A stretch of 64,000 nucleotides of DNA from Morinoia aosen (Eukaryota; Arthropoda; Malacostraca; Amphipoda; Talitridae): the NCBI GenBank assembly GCA_030386875.1, contig CM059558.1, forward strand, positions 4,535,501 to 4,599,500, written 5' to 3'. Position numbers and translations under genes: made by a program. Position 1 is the first letter of the stretch, and every line of letters starts with the position of its first letter. The notes beneath the pieces were generated by a model. That model was not told the DNA's origin. It was given only the letters and a program-made list of their open reading frames with translations, and did not search any database. Below are positions 1 through 10,873 of the stretch, one piece after another.

Positions 1-1077
1 GTAGGGACGGTGCTCGTGTAGGTACGGTGCTCGTGTAGGTACGGTGCTCGTGTAGGTACGGTGCTCGTGTAGGTACGGTGCTCGTGTTGGTACGGTGCTC
101 GTGTAGGTACGGTGCTCGTGTAGGTACGGTGCTGGTGTAGGTACGGTGCTGGTGTAGGTACGGTGCTGGTGTAGGTACGGTGCTCGTGTAGGTACGGTGC
201 TCGTGTAGGTACGGTGCTCGTGTAGGTACGGTGCTCGTGTAGATACGGTGCTCGTGTAGGTACGGTGCTCGTGTAGGTACGGTGCTCGTGTAGGTACGGT
301 GCTCGTGTAGGTACGGTGCTCGTCTAGGTACGGTGCTCGTCTAGGTACGGTGCTCGTGTAGGTACGGTGCTCGTGTAGGTACGGTGCTCGTGTAGGTACG
401 GTGCTGGTGTAGGTACGGTGCTGGTGTAGGTACGGTGCTGGTGTAGGTACGGTGCTGGTGTAGGTACGGTGCTGGTGTAGGTACGGTGCTGGTGTAGGTA
501 CGGTGCTGGTGTAGGTACGGTGCTGGTGTAGGTACGGTGCTGGTGTAGGTACGGTGCTGGTGTAGGTACGGTGCTGGTGTAGGTACGGTGCTGGTGTAGG
601 TACGGTGCTCGTGTAGGTACGGTGCTGGTGTAGGTACGGTGCTGGTGTAGGTACGGTGCACTTGTAGGTACGGTGCTCGTGTAGGTACGGTGCTCGTGTA
701 GGTACGGTGCACGTGTAGGTACGGTGCTCGTGTAGGTACGGTGCTCGTGTAGGTACGGTGCTGGTGTAGGTACGGTGCTGGTGTAGGTACGGTGCTGGTG
801 TAGGTACGGTGCTAGTGTAGGTACGGTGCTGGTGTAGGTACGGTGCTGGTGTAGGTACGGTGCTGGTGTAGGTACGGTGCTGGTGTAGGTACGGTGCTGG
901 TGTAGGTACGGTGTTGGTGTAGGTACGGTGCTGATGTAGGTACGGTGCTGGTGTAGGTACGGTGCTGGTGTAGGTACGGTGCTGGTGTAGGTACGGTGCT
1001 GGTGTAGGTACGGTGTTGGTGTAGGTACGGTGCTGGTGTAGGTACGGTGTTGGTGTTATGGTGCTGGTGTAGGTACA
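1..1077. repeat. A17 tandem array, left (17-bp unit)
   Basis: About 63 uninterrupted copies of a 17-bp unit that reads GTGTAGGTACGGTGCTG on the + strand, with a common C/G variant near the end of the unit (GCTCGTG versus GCTGGTG). The array continues off the left edge of the window. Blocks of the GCTC and GCTG variants are clustered rather than mixed, which suggests regional homogenisation. Because 17 is not divisible by 3, long frames open on both strands encode a 17-residue repeat (HRTYTSTVPTPAPYLHQ on the minus strand); these are by-products, not genes. The inner edge (about 1068-1110) contains a reversed partial unit, mirrored at the right-hand array. Confidence 0.97.
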
Positions 1078-1395
1078 GGGATGTAACACCGTACCTACAG
1101 CAGCACCAAAATTTTAATGACTATATTGACAAAAAACATCAAAGAACTGATTGATGCAGTAAAAAAACATAGGAAGTGAAAATAATGCAAATACCATCAA
1201 CAATGAGAGGGGGCATGTTGTCCTACGGAGCATTTCTCTCGTGATCGTTTAACTCTACTAGAAAATGAATTAGTTACCGTTGGTTAGAAAAATCAATCAA
1301 AACACTTGGAAAAGAAATTTGCCCAACATGAAATGAATGAATAAAATCGAAAACAAATTATGAATGCTTTTTCTTCTTGTGGAATTTGAAATTTC
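1078..1395. repeat. Inner flank of A17 array, left copy (inverted repeat)
   Basis: This non-tandem segment is the reverse complement, with substitutions and small gaps, of about 7443-7755. Shared landmarks include GCATGTTGTCCTACGGAGC, ATCAACAATGAGAG, GAAAATGAATTAGTTACC and TTCTTGTGGAATTTGAA. It lies directly inside the A17 array in both copies, so array plus flank behaves as one inverted terminal module. Similarity fades beyond about 1395. Confidence 0.9.
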
Positions 1396-1639
1396 ATCGA
1401 GATTTTTCAAAGCCTGAACTTAACCTCTAACCTTTCCAGGAAGGAAAATTAGGAGAAATCCACATTTAAATATTTATTTAACGCATATTTGAGTAGTTTG
1501 GAGGTGAACATCAAAAATACTCGCCAAACGGGGCGCACCCGGATAAACGCGACCTACGGTCGAATAGGCAGAAGCCCGACAAAGCTAGTTTTACTAAGAT
1601 TCAATAGTGAGAATTTTCACGCTTTAAGAGTTAAATTTG

Positions 1640-2200
1640 AAAGTTGAAGAGATTATTTCGATAGGCCACAGCCTGAGTTTAATTTGACGTTCAAGGGTTT
1701 ATTTCGATAGGCCACAGCCTGAGTTTGATTTGACGTTCAAGGGTTCATTTCGATAGGCCAGAGCCTGAGTTTGATTTGACGTTCAAGGGTTCATTTCGAT
1801 AGGCCAGAGCCTGAGTTTAATTTGACGTTCAAGGGTTCATTTCGATAGGCCAGAGCCTGAGTTTGATTTGACGTTCAAGGGTTCATTTCGATAGGCCAGA
1901 GCCTGAGTTTGATTTGACGTTCAAGGGTTCATTTCGATTGGCCAGAGCCTGAGTTTAATTTGACGTTCAAGGGTTCATTTCGATAGGCCAGAGCCTGATT
2001 TAAGTTTGAAGTTGAGAAGTTCATTTCAATCGGCAACACAACCGAGTGAAATTTGAAGTCGAAAGGTTTTATTTCGAACGGCAACAGCCAGAGTTAACTT
2101 TGACGTTGATGAGTTTGTCGAACGGCATAAGCCAGAGTTAAATTTGAAGTTGAAGAGTATTTCGAACGGCAACAAAGCCTAAGTTAAATTTGAAGTTGAA
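1640..2200. repeat. 46-bp tandem array with decaying edge
   Basis: A unit of about 46 bp is repeated, containing TTCGATAGGCCAGAGCCTGAG and TTTGACGTTCAAGGG in shorter form (for example GATAGGCCAGAGCCTGAG). Copies from about 1650 to 1996 are nearly identical. From about 2000 to 2200 the units become divergent and irregular in length (TTCGAACGGCAACAGCC variants), as expected of an array edge. No coding potential was seen. Confidence 0.9.
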
Positions 2201-4030
2201 GGAGTTTAAAATTTAATATTTCCTCCGACGAGTGTTACTGTCTCTCTCCACAAACAAAAAATGCTAGGTTGCTTGAACTAAAAAAACGTTACATTCAAAA
2301 CAGACAAAAGTCTGCAAGGAATCCAGAAAACAGTGTAGCGTGATAACAGTGTGCAACAAAAATTAATGTGAAGGGTGACAAGAGATCTTCCGTTCCCTAG
2401 TTATTCCAGGGTGCACGAGGACTTCAAGCCCCGCTCCTTCTGCTAGTGAGATCAACGAAAGCAGCGCACGCTTCGAAGTGGCCGTTGCTACAACGAACAT
2501 TTTGGCAAGAACCGAACGCGGTAGAAGGGGTCATAATACAGAACCACGCCAGTCGGCTTTCCAATGCTGTAGAACAAAAAACAAACGGTGAAACTTTGAG
2601 ATGAACCCAAGTATTGAACTAAAATGGTATCAAATTAATTCAGGGGATATTTCGAGCATTAACCCACCGACTGGAAACGCGTGACCTTCCAAGGTAAAGG
2701 CCTCAATTCGAAGCGAGATAGAATCGGAACAGAACCCGTTGAGACGTTAAGACTGCACGAGTAAAGGCGCAGTTAGATAACAGGTAGAAAAGTGACGAGA
2801 AAGTACGACCAAACTATCGCAATAGTTCAATGAACATTACAACTAACCCCCTTACAAGAAGCTGAGGGCTTTTCAAGAAGTAGCTGACCCGAAGCGAGAG
2901 AACTGAACAGTAGTAACGTTGATACTGCCCGTGATCAGGACAGTTTAGAGCGCGAAAAAGGGGGCGCGAGAATTTAATATGTAATATACGATATTCGATA
3001 TTCGAAAGAGCAATACTTTGATTTTTAGAATTAGGCGACCAACTCACCTAAAAAATGTTAGTCTTCAGTGGAATACGTTCAGGCATAAGAAAAGATATTT
3101 GAGGGAATTATCGCGAGAGGAAGCGCACTCCATCTTAGAAAAGAAAAGAATAGAAGTAGTTCGAGAGGCGTTCGATAGAAATTAGGGAAGACTTTGATCA
3201 GCACTGCGCTCTGATGAGAAGGTCACGGTCAACCTCCACTTTTAGTAGAGCCAAGAACTTATAAATTTGATCGAGTGAATTCGAATTCGTTTGATTTACT
3301 TTGATTTACTTCGATTTGATTTGAACACGAATTCACTCTATTTGGTTTGAACTCGAATTCATTTGATTTGATTTAATTTGATTTGAATTCATTCGAGTTC
3401 ATTTAATTTACTTTGATCGATAGAGTACGCCAAGATGAAAATTGGTGCGTAGAACGCAACACAACGAAAATTGAAAGAAACGCCAATTACTGTAATTCAA
3501 AAAATAGAAAGAATGCAACACAGGAAGTTAAGGTTGCCAGAAGAAACTGCGCCACGTAATACGGTAACTTTGATCAAGACGTAGACAGCAGTCAACTGAA
3601 CGATTGAAGAACAGAGGTGACACATTGGTAAGACCCCACCATGATGAAAGTTACGTCACCCGACGTCGCCGAAGTTGGTTCGGAGCACAACTACAAGCAA
3701 GCAGCGCCAGCTCTGCGGAACTAGCTCTAACGAGGAACGGAAAGAATCCTTCCGTGGGAACGGAAATAAATCCCTGGGAGCGGAAAGAATCCTCAGGTCG
3801 AACCGCAGCCCAACCAGAAGTCACTTCACTTAGGGAATAAAGGTTCAAATTAAATTCGAAACGAAAGAAATTAAAGGTAATACTTTCAACTTTGATTTTG
3901 GAATTTTTTATTTCAATTCAAATTCGATTTGTTTACTTCATTTATTTGTTTTTTTTACTTAATTGTTTAATTTATTTCTATATTTACTTCCTAGAAAATG
4001 TCGAACAATTTTCGACAGTCAAATCTGACA
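2200..4030. other. Unassigned repeat-like intergenic sequence
   Basis: No gene, RNA or complete element could be recognised. Short low-complexity stretches occur: GAATTC/TTTGATTT-rich DNA at 3270-3425 and a degenerate direct repeat of GGAACGGAAAGAATCC type at about 3730-3800. Short open frames here (up to 78 codons) overlap on both strands and have no recognisable motif. Confidence 0.5.
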
Positions 4031-4480
4031 TTGAGTTTGAACTTGGCACTCATAAAATAATGTAGTGAAAAATACCTGCGTCCTTACAGAGTAAGTTAGA
4101 GGTTGGAGTTAAGGGGATCGGTAACGGCCTGGCAAAGTTTGGGTGGGTAGGTTTAGGCTAGGCAGCGTATCGTTCTGTGATGTCGACAGCGAGCGAAATC
4201 TCTGAACGCCTCTTGAAAAAATATGAAAATTGAAATGGAGGCCTAAGCTAATTTTTGGATTACAATTCTTTTGCAATTTACGTTATTTTGCGTATTATAA
4301 CTATGTTGATGGAAATTACAAATCGTTACCTTCAGCGAAACACGACGTGTGTGCAGTACTGCAAACTAATGTTTTATTTACGTAGGTATTTGCTGTGTTT
4401 GCGACGATGCCCTGCCTGCCGTTACCGCTCCCTTATCAACGACACAACGCACGGCATCCTAGCCCTTGCAGTTACCGATA
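4030..4480. repeat. Divergent fragment of the giant-element arm
   Basis: 4030-4330 resembles the left arm of the giant palindrome at about 16515-17050, sharing GGGTGGGTAGGTTTAGG and TGATGTCGACAGCGAGCGA. 4340-4440 then resembles about 17925-18020 (TTTATTTACGTAGG, CTGCCTGCCGTTACCGCT). Relative to that arm, the intervening ~870 bases including the A24 remnant are absent, so this is an internally deleted, diverged copy in the same orientation as the 16.3-kb arm. No piggyBac-type MITE is present at the site equivalent to 16535. Confidence 0.8.
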
Positions 4481-5414
4481 ACGACCACGCGCTATCAGCG
4501 CTACGTGCCCTGCTCATCAGTGTGCACCTCAAAACTCACGTGAGGCCGGAGGCGAGGAGGCTGGGAAGGCTCTAAGTTTGTACTGGCAAAGTAAGGAGTG
4601 CATTTTGTGACCTTACCAGCAAGGCTCACAGAGCCTCCTGTGCTCGCCTCACCAGCGACGCGTCCCAGTCCTCGACGTGATCTCGTGAGCTGGAATGCCT
4701 CGCTGGAGCCACCAAGCTTCGCCAATTTTGTCTCCTCGTTCTCCGTTGGCTATCCCTAGAACTTTGGCTGCGACGTGAGACACCGGTGGTCACTGACGGA
4801 GTTTTCATTATGCTGCTCAATCACTAGTTTCAACAAACTAAATTTTCTTGAATGCTTTATTAAAACTAAATGAAGGCACGATCCAGTTAATGTTTGCAAT
4901 TTTCAACATTGCTCACTACAAATATGTATGAATTTGAGTTGAACAATAAACTTCAGTTTACCTGCCGCAATCAAAGTGTTAAGTTATGTATTTAAATTTA
5001 TTTTCTGTATACTCATGTGGAGGAAGCATTTGATCGTTTGCTGGATTGTTCGCTCGTTGAGAGGTTGACTGAGAAGCCTTGGTTGTTTGGAAGTGAGGGG
5101 ACCTGGGAGAGAGATTCACGGCCGGACACAGCTTCCTAATGATCGCCCTTCGTCCAGGTCAGAGGCCATAACTAATTTTGATTTTTACTTGTCCTGATTA
5201 TTTCCATATTATCTTCATCCAGCAATATTTACTCCCACGAGAGCTTCGTATCTTAATAAAATTTAAGCCGTTGATTGTTCCCAACACAGAAGGAGAATCA
5301 GTTTCATGTAATTATATCTGCTGGCAACCAAGATGAGCTTTCCAACCGGCCTCAAGTCCCCTGAGCGGTGGGATATTGAGCGCACCTCACGCTCTCAATC
5401 TATATAAATGCTAC
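4480..5414. other. No recognisable feature
   Basis: A GC-rich patch at about 4500-4800 contains a partly self-complementary motif (GGAGGCGAGGAGGCT near 4550 and its approximate complement near 4640), possibly a MITE remnant. The rest is AT-rich single-copy-looking DNA. No coding or RNA gene was seen. Confidence 0.4.
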
Positions 5415-5722
5415 TCAACGCTGGACACGGCGTGCGAATGGCAGCTTTGCATTTAATGCAGGTGGATTAGGATGTTCTCTATTTCTATTGTTTACCTCGT
5501 TCGACCGTGAAGTTTTCCATAAACAGAAGTAAGAGCTTGTGCAATGAGTTTGCTGAAGCCAAACCATGGGTTTATCAAATGGCAACTGATGACGTGTTCC
5601 TTTGGTGTACATTCGTTTACTCTCGACAAACTCTTGTCTTGATCACCGAGTTTTGCTTTAAAATATGCAAAATATGTTTGCTTCACAAATTCGGCGATGA
5701 AAATGGTCACCAAATCATCTGA
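5415..5722 (-). pseudogene. Frameshifted fragment of an arthropod repeat-associated protein family
   Basis: On the minus strand, one frame (5713 down to about 5600) reads FVKQTYFAYFKAKLGDQDKS. A second frame, 5612 down to 5415, continues with MPF/PMVW-like spacing as LPFDKPMVW followed by SSYFC. From memory, these two blocks occur in this order in an uncharacterised protein family that is abundant and transposon-associated in insect and other invertebrate proteomes (TYFAYFKAKLGDQDK, later a PMVWRE...CYFC block). A frame change between the blocks, loss of conserved residues and no flanking gene structure indicate a dead fragment. The family assignment is from recall of the motif pattern only, and the function of the family is unknown to me. 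Confidence 0.55.
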
Positions 5723-6534
5723 TGGTGGAACTACAGCAGAAATAACAAAAAGAAACAGAGCAGTTTAGGCAGTTATGACGAGAAGTAGCCGTGCGGACAT
5801 GATTTCAAAGGCAATATGAATGCAAGCAAAACATTAATTTTGAATGCCATGTTGAGTGTGTGGTTGGAGAATAGAATGTTCACGACATGTGGATCTGCAG
5901 ATACCCGCAAATAATTTACCCTGCCGGTGTTAGCTGGCAAGTGTCGAGAGCGCCTCCTCGAGATATTGCAGGTCTTCTGTTTCTTGGGTCGTGCGATGTT
6001 GGTAAAGTGGCCAAGGGAAGATCTCATTACCAAGGCGTTTATAAATGGCCAATTCTGTGTACATTGGCCACGAAATGGCCAATCTGGCAACCCTGCCAGG
6101 ACGGCCACCCCCGGCTCACCCAACCAAGCGACTCAACTCCCACCTTTGCCGTCTCGGTGTTGCATTACTCTCCAATGATCCCCTCAGCCTGTAAACTTAT
6201 GATGAGTTCACTTTATGCAAAGTTTTAGCGTAGTTTTCGAAATAGTTTTTGGTTTCGCACCACCTGACTTCTCTGACTATAAATTCGAGAGCTATAAGTA
6301 TATGTGAAGTTGTTATAAAAATTTGAAAAATGAAAATTCCTTTGCTGTCAAGTTTCAACATATTCATTAATGTTCACAATTATTATTGAATTTCAGTATT
6401 GATACTCACGGAATCTGTAATAAATTGTATAAAATTCAATGGCAGACTAAATGATTTTACTAATTTGGCATCACAATATTTGTCAAGCAATGTTTAACTT
6501 TAACTTTTGATTCCATTGGATCCGCCATTGTTAA
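5723..6534. other. No recognisable feature
   Basis: AT-rich intergenic DNA. A small cluster of TGGCCA motifs lies at about 6043-6085. A 116-codon minus frame (5773-6123) overlaps a 113-codon plus frame and neither has recognisable motifs, so neither is called as a gene. Confidence 0.4.
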
Positions 6535-7010
6535 GTTGTCTGCCAATAGTTACTGTGTCTGCAGGTGTTGTCTGCCACTAGTTACTACGTTTGCAGGTGT
6601 TGTTGTCTGCCACTAGTTACTGCGGCGGTGAGTGTTGTTGTCTGCCACTAGTTATTGCGGCGGCGGGTGTTGTTGTATGCCACTAGTTACTGTGTCTGCA
6701 GGTGTTGTCTGCCACTAGTTACTGCGTCTGCAGCAGTTGTCTACCCTTAGTTACTGCGTCTGCAGGTGTTGTTGTTTTCCCTTAGTTACTGCGTTTGCAG
6801 GTGTTGTTGTCTGCCACTAGTTACTGCGGCGGGTGTTGTTGTCTGCCACTAGTTGCTGTGTCTGCAGGTGTTGTCTACCACTAGTTACTGCGTCTGCAGG
6901 TGGTGTCTACCACTAGTTACTGCGTCTGCAGGTGTTGTTGTCTGCCACTAGTTACTGCGGCGGGTGTTGTTGTCTGCCAATAGTTACTGCGTCTGCAGGT
7001 GTGTTCACGG
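6535..7010 (+). repeat. A32 tandem array, 14-15 units (+ orientation)
   Basis: The 32-bp unit contains TGCCACTAGTTACTGCGTC followed by TGCAGGTGTTGTC. Some units have an extra GTT (TGTTGTTGTC), giving 35 bp. Several units carry a GCGGCGGGTGTTG variant. The array ends rightward at GTGTTCACGGC, the start of the conserved inner segment. Confidence 0.95.
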
Positions 7011-7200
7011 CAACTGTATCATAGTTAACTAATATTTTCATAATCAGCTAATATGTCTCATTGCCTGCGGCTAAACGATGCCATTTTGTATATACATAGA
7101 GCAAGCTGTATAGGAAAATTTCGGCGTGCTGGCAGTAACTGTCCACAGATTTGTGTTCAGAAAGTCAAGTTTCCTAAACCCAAATTACTCTAACTGAAAC
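7010..7200. repeat. Inner conserved segment of foldback family (+)
   Basis: Starts GTGTTCACGGC, continues through CAGCTAATATGTCTCATT, GCTAAACGATGC and GGCGTGCTGGCAG to GTGTTCAGAAAGTC. The same ordered landmarks occur after the A32 arrays at 22165, 29723, 38683 and 55830, and in reverse complement before those at 9775, 23490 and 34197. Confidence 0.9.
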
Positions 7201-7442
7201 GAATATCTTTTTAAAAGCTCCTTCAAGCCTAGCAGAGACCACTACTCTCATAGGACTAATGCTCAACAACTAACATACTCATCGGTTATCTGCGTCTAAC
7301 GTGACTCTCATAAATAATTGTCTACACGCAAAATTATGGCATCGTTTCTTTTTGATTGGGAACAGTTAGTTCTTTTACTAATTTACCAGTTGTAATATTG
7401 TATGCTTGAATAATGAGCGTTGAACATTATTTATTTAATGAA

Positions 7443-7755
7443 ATTCAAATTCCACAAGAAATAAATTCATTCATTATTGGTTTTAAATGCTATTTATTTA
7501 TTTCAAATTGAGCAAATTCTTTTTCAATGTGCATGTGTAGTTTTATCAAATAAAGGTAACTAATTCATTTTCTGGGAGCTTCATTCGCCCACGAGAGAAA
7601 TGCTCCGTAGGACAACATGCCACCTCTCATTGTTGATGCTATTTGCATTATTTTCCCTTCCTATATCTTTGGTGCTGTATAAACCAGTTATTTAACGTTT
7701 TTTTGATATGCAGATTGAAATTTTTGTGCTGGTGTATGTACGGTGCTACATCCCT
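7443..7755. repeat. Inner flank of A17 array, right copy
   Basis: Reverse-complement partner of 1078-1395 (see that entry). It ends in a short reversed unit (GTGCTGGTGTATGTACGGTG) immediately before the array, mirroring the left copy. This part of the mirror symmetry therefore predates or was copied together with the arrays. Confidence 0.9.
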
Positions 7756-8836
7756 GTACCCACAACAGCACCGTACCCACACCAGCACCGTACCTACACC
7801 AGCACCGTACCTGCACCAGCACCGTACCTACACCAGCACCGTACCTGCACCAGCACCGTACCTGCACCAGCACCGTACCTACACCAGCACCGTACCTACA
7901 CCAGCACCGTACCTACACCAGCACCGTACCTACACCAGCACCGTACCCACACCAGCACCGTACCCACACCAGCACCGTACCTGCACCAGCACCGTACCTG
8001 CACCAGCACCGTACCTACACCAGCACCGTACCTGCACCAGCACCGTACCTGCACCAGCACCGTACCTACACCAGCACCGAACCTACACCAGCACCGTACC
8101 TACACCAGCACCGTACCTACACCAGCACTGTACCCACACCAGCACCGTACCCACTCCAGCACCGTACCTGCACCAGCACCGTACCTGCACCAGCACCGTA
8201 CCTACACCAGCACGGTACCTACACCAGCACCGTACCTGCACCAGCACCGTACCTACACCAGCACCGTACCTGCACCAGCACCGTATCTACACCAGTACCG
8301 TACCTACACCAGCACCGTACCTGTACCAGCACCGTACCTACACCAGCACCGTACCTGCACCAGCACCGTACCTACACCAGCACCGTACCTACACCAGCTC
8401 CGTACCTGCACCAGCACCGTACGTACACCAGCATCGTACCTGCACCAGCACCGTACCTACACCAGCACCGTACCTACACCAGCACCGTACCCACACCAGC
8501 ACCGTACCTGCACCATCACCGTACCTGCACCAGCACCGTACCTGCACCAGCACCGTACCTACACCTGCACCGAACCCACACCAGCACCGTACCTGCACCA
8601 GCACTGTACCTACACTAGCACCGTACCCACACCAGCACCGTACCTGCACCAGCACCGTACCTACACCAGCACCGTACCCACACCAGCACCGTACCTGCAC
8701 CAACACCGTACCTGCACCAGCACCGTACCTACACCAGCACCGTACCTACACCAGCACCGTACCTACACCAGCACCGCACCTACACCAGTACCGTACCTAC
8801 ACCAGCATCATAACATCCGCACCGTACCTACACAAG
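7756..8836. repeat. A17 tandem array, right (inverted relative to 1-1077)
   Basis: About 63 units of the same 17-bp motif in opposite orientation (CAGCACCGTACCTACAC on the + strand), with A/G variation (CCTACACC/CCTGCACC/CCCACACC). It gives spurious long frames in all three forward phases, up to 413 codons. Its length (~1.08 kb) is close to the visible part of the left array. The right edge decays into GCACCATAACAACAAATACC, and the following ~130 bases reappear inverted next to the A17 remnant at 39753. Confidence 0.97.
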
Positions 8837-9559
8837 CACCATAACAACAAATACCACAACGTAACAATAAGAACAAAACGGTAATGTATTGATATTCACA
8901 TATATGTAAATGTAAGAAGCGATATAGCATCACCAGAGGGGAAGTCAGCATGTTGTTGTTCAGTGGAATTTAGAAGTAAAGTGAAAATTTCTTCCAATTT
9001 TTTCCAACGACTAACCGTAAAAATACATTAGTTAGCCTAAACTTTTATAAACTTTGCTCGAATAATTTTGTGTGAATGTAACATAATGTGCTTATTTATT
9101 TGATGGAGAAAAACTTTTTCATCTTCCTCAATAAGTTTGGAATTTCAGAATAATTCATGTTTCAAAACAATGTCAGATTGATATTTTCAGTTCTTTAAAG
9201 AATATTCGGCAACTAGACTGGGTTCGAGCAATGACAATCAAGAGCATAAAAGATAAAACTAATATAAAATAATTCACATTTCTTCCCGCCGCTCGCGGCG
9301 CATGCTGCTGTCTACGTTATGTACGTAAATACGGTTGTATGGTAAATGTCACATTCTGATTTACACAGTATGCATAGGAATATCTGCCGAGGTTGAGTTA
9401 CGTTATGTCATCTGAGAGATTTGACTTCTAAGCACACACCCGAGGTCAGATTTTGTAAACACGCTGCCATTGTTACTAATTAGTAGAAGTTTAGTAATGT
9501 GATTGCCATAATGTGAACTGTATCTCCGATTAAGTACAAGATCGTCAAGAAGCATTGAA
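8837..9559. other. Core sequence of foldback element A, non-coding
   Basis: No gene was seen. The first ~130 bases (ATAAGAACAAAACGGTAATG and neighbours) have an inverted counterpart at about 39600-39750, next to the A17 remnant there. This shows that the 38-40 kb region is the same element half in the opposite orientation. Confidence 0.6.
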
Positions 9560-9774
9560 AGAAAGCTGTTCGCTTGAGTTAGTCCGTCATTTAAGTAACC
9601 GACTTCCTGAACACAAACTAGTGCTCAGTTTCTGCGAGCTACCGCAATTTTCCTATGCAGCTTACTGCCTGAATGTTGAATGTTGCATCGTTTGGCCGTG
9701 AGTGATGAGACAAATGTGTAGCTGATGGTGGGGATACATGTGAGTGAGCAACTTTAGAACGGTTGCTGTGAACC
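9560..9774. repeat. Inner conserved segment of foldback family (-)
   Basis: Reverse-complement copy of the inner segment (GACTTCCTGAACACAAAC, CAGCTTACTGCCTGAATG, GCATCGTTTGGCC, GCTGATGGTGGGGATA). It directly abuts the minus-oriented A32 array. Confidence 0.9.
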
Positions 9775-10235
9775 CAACACCTGCAGACGCAGTAACTAGT
9801 GGCAGACAACACCTGCAGACGCAGTAACTAGTGGCAGACAAAACCTGCAGATGCAGTAACTAGTGGCAGACAACACCTGCACTCGCAGTAATTAATGGCA
9901 GACAACACCTGCAGACGGAGTACCTAGTGGAAAACAACACCTGCAGATGCAGTAACTAGTGACAGACAACACCTGCAGACGGAGTAACTAGTGGCAGACA
10001 ACACCTGCAGACGCATTAACTAGTGGCAGACAACACCTGCAGACGCAGTAACTAGTGGCAGACAACACCTGCAGACGAAGTAACTAGAGGCAGACAACAC
10101 CTGCAGACGCAGTAACTAGTGGCAGACAACACATGCAGACGGAGTAACTAGTGGCAGACAACACCTGCAGACGGAGTAACTAGTGGCAGACAACACCTGC
10201 AGACGTAGTAACTAGTGGCAGACAACACCTAGTGG
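9775..10235 (-). repeat. A32 tandem array, about 14 units (- orientation)
   Basis: Units read ACACCTGCAGACGCAGTAAC then TAGTGGCAGACA on the + strand. They are almost all 32 bp, and the 35-bp AAC-extended form is rare here. It ends at CAACACCTAGTGGCAACTACG. Confidence 0.95.
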
Positions 10236-10873
10236 CAACTACGATTACACTTGCGAATCTTAATTTGGGCAGGACAACCCAGCGATTTTTATATTTTGAT
10301 TCGATTGGCCTGAAATTTGGCCTGTGAATGTATTTGTAAATAAAACACATTCCACTCGAATAACTTCTTCGATTTAGGCCTTAGTTTTTGAAAAAATTTG
10401 AATTATTAGTTTTTAGTTAATTTTAGAGATATTTCAAAAGAATAGAAGTCAATGAGTTCTTACGTTAAGACAAATTCAAATGCAGGTTTGAAATCCTTGT
10501 AACATTTCAAACAAACTAAGAGTTCCGAATTTTCTATTTTCTATTTCGCCTTATTTTGATGTGGAATTTTCTGTGATTTACTAAAATATTCCGAATTTTT
10601 TGTTTTGAACCGTGATAAAAGAAATAAAATGTACAAATTGGGAACTCGGGATCTGTTAGTTTGTTAGAAAGGTTCCAAGGATTTAAAACTTTTTTTTAGT
10701 GGGAAAACTCACTGACTTCAATTCTTTTGATGTTGAAAATGAGGTTTTACCTAAAAGGCAAAGAAATACATTTGTGTTGAAGTGTAGTACATTTTTTCAC
10801 TTGAATGCTGTATTCATGTTGTACCATCATCTACAAATAATATGCTTGCAAAATTTCATATCAACACTGTAAA
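10236..10873. other. No recognisable feature
   Basis: AT-rich intergenic DNA between the A32 array and the first long terminal repeat of the next element. No coding, RNA or terminal-repeat signature was seen. Confidence 0.4.

Larger units (their letters stand above)
6535..10235. mobile_element. Foldback-type element A (A32 - inner - A17 core - inner - A32)
   Basis: Inverted A32 arrays at the ends (6535-7010 and 9775-10235), each followed inward by the same ~200-base inner segment in inverted orientation (7010-7200 and 9560-9774), enclose a core that holds the A17 array and its flank. No transposase is present, so it would be non-autonomous. The layout of long inverted ends made of tandem units recalls Drosophila Foldback and Galileo elements, but no sequence relationship was tested. 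No target duplication could be defined because the ends are arrays. Confidence 0.7.

Noticed and set aside
1640..2000. 46-bp repeat as a CRISPR or protein repeat
   Set aside because: Simple tandem array with decaying edges; 46 is not a multiple of 3 and no frame persists.
4255..4820. Small overlapping ORFs in the GC-rich patch as host genes
   Set aside because: Frames on both strands are similar in length, lack motifs, and start inside a diverged copy of the giant-element arm.
7643..8884. Long open frames (up to 413 codons) with HQHRTYTSTVPTPAP repeats
   Set aside because: A 17-bp tandem unit without stops opens all forward phases at once. There is no start context or composition shift, and the mirror array does the same on the other strand.
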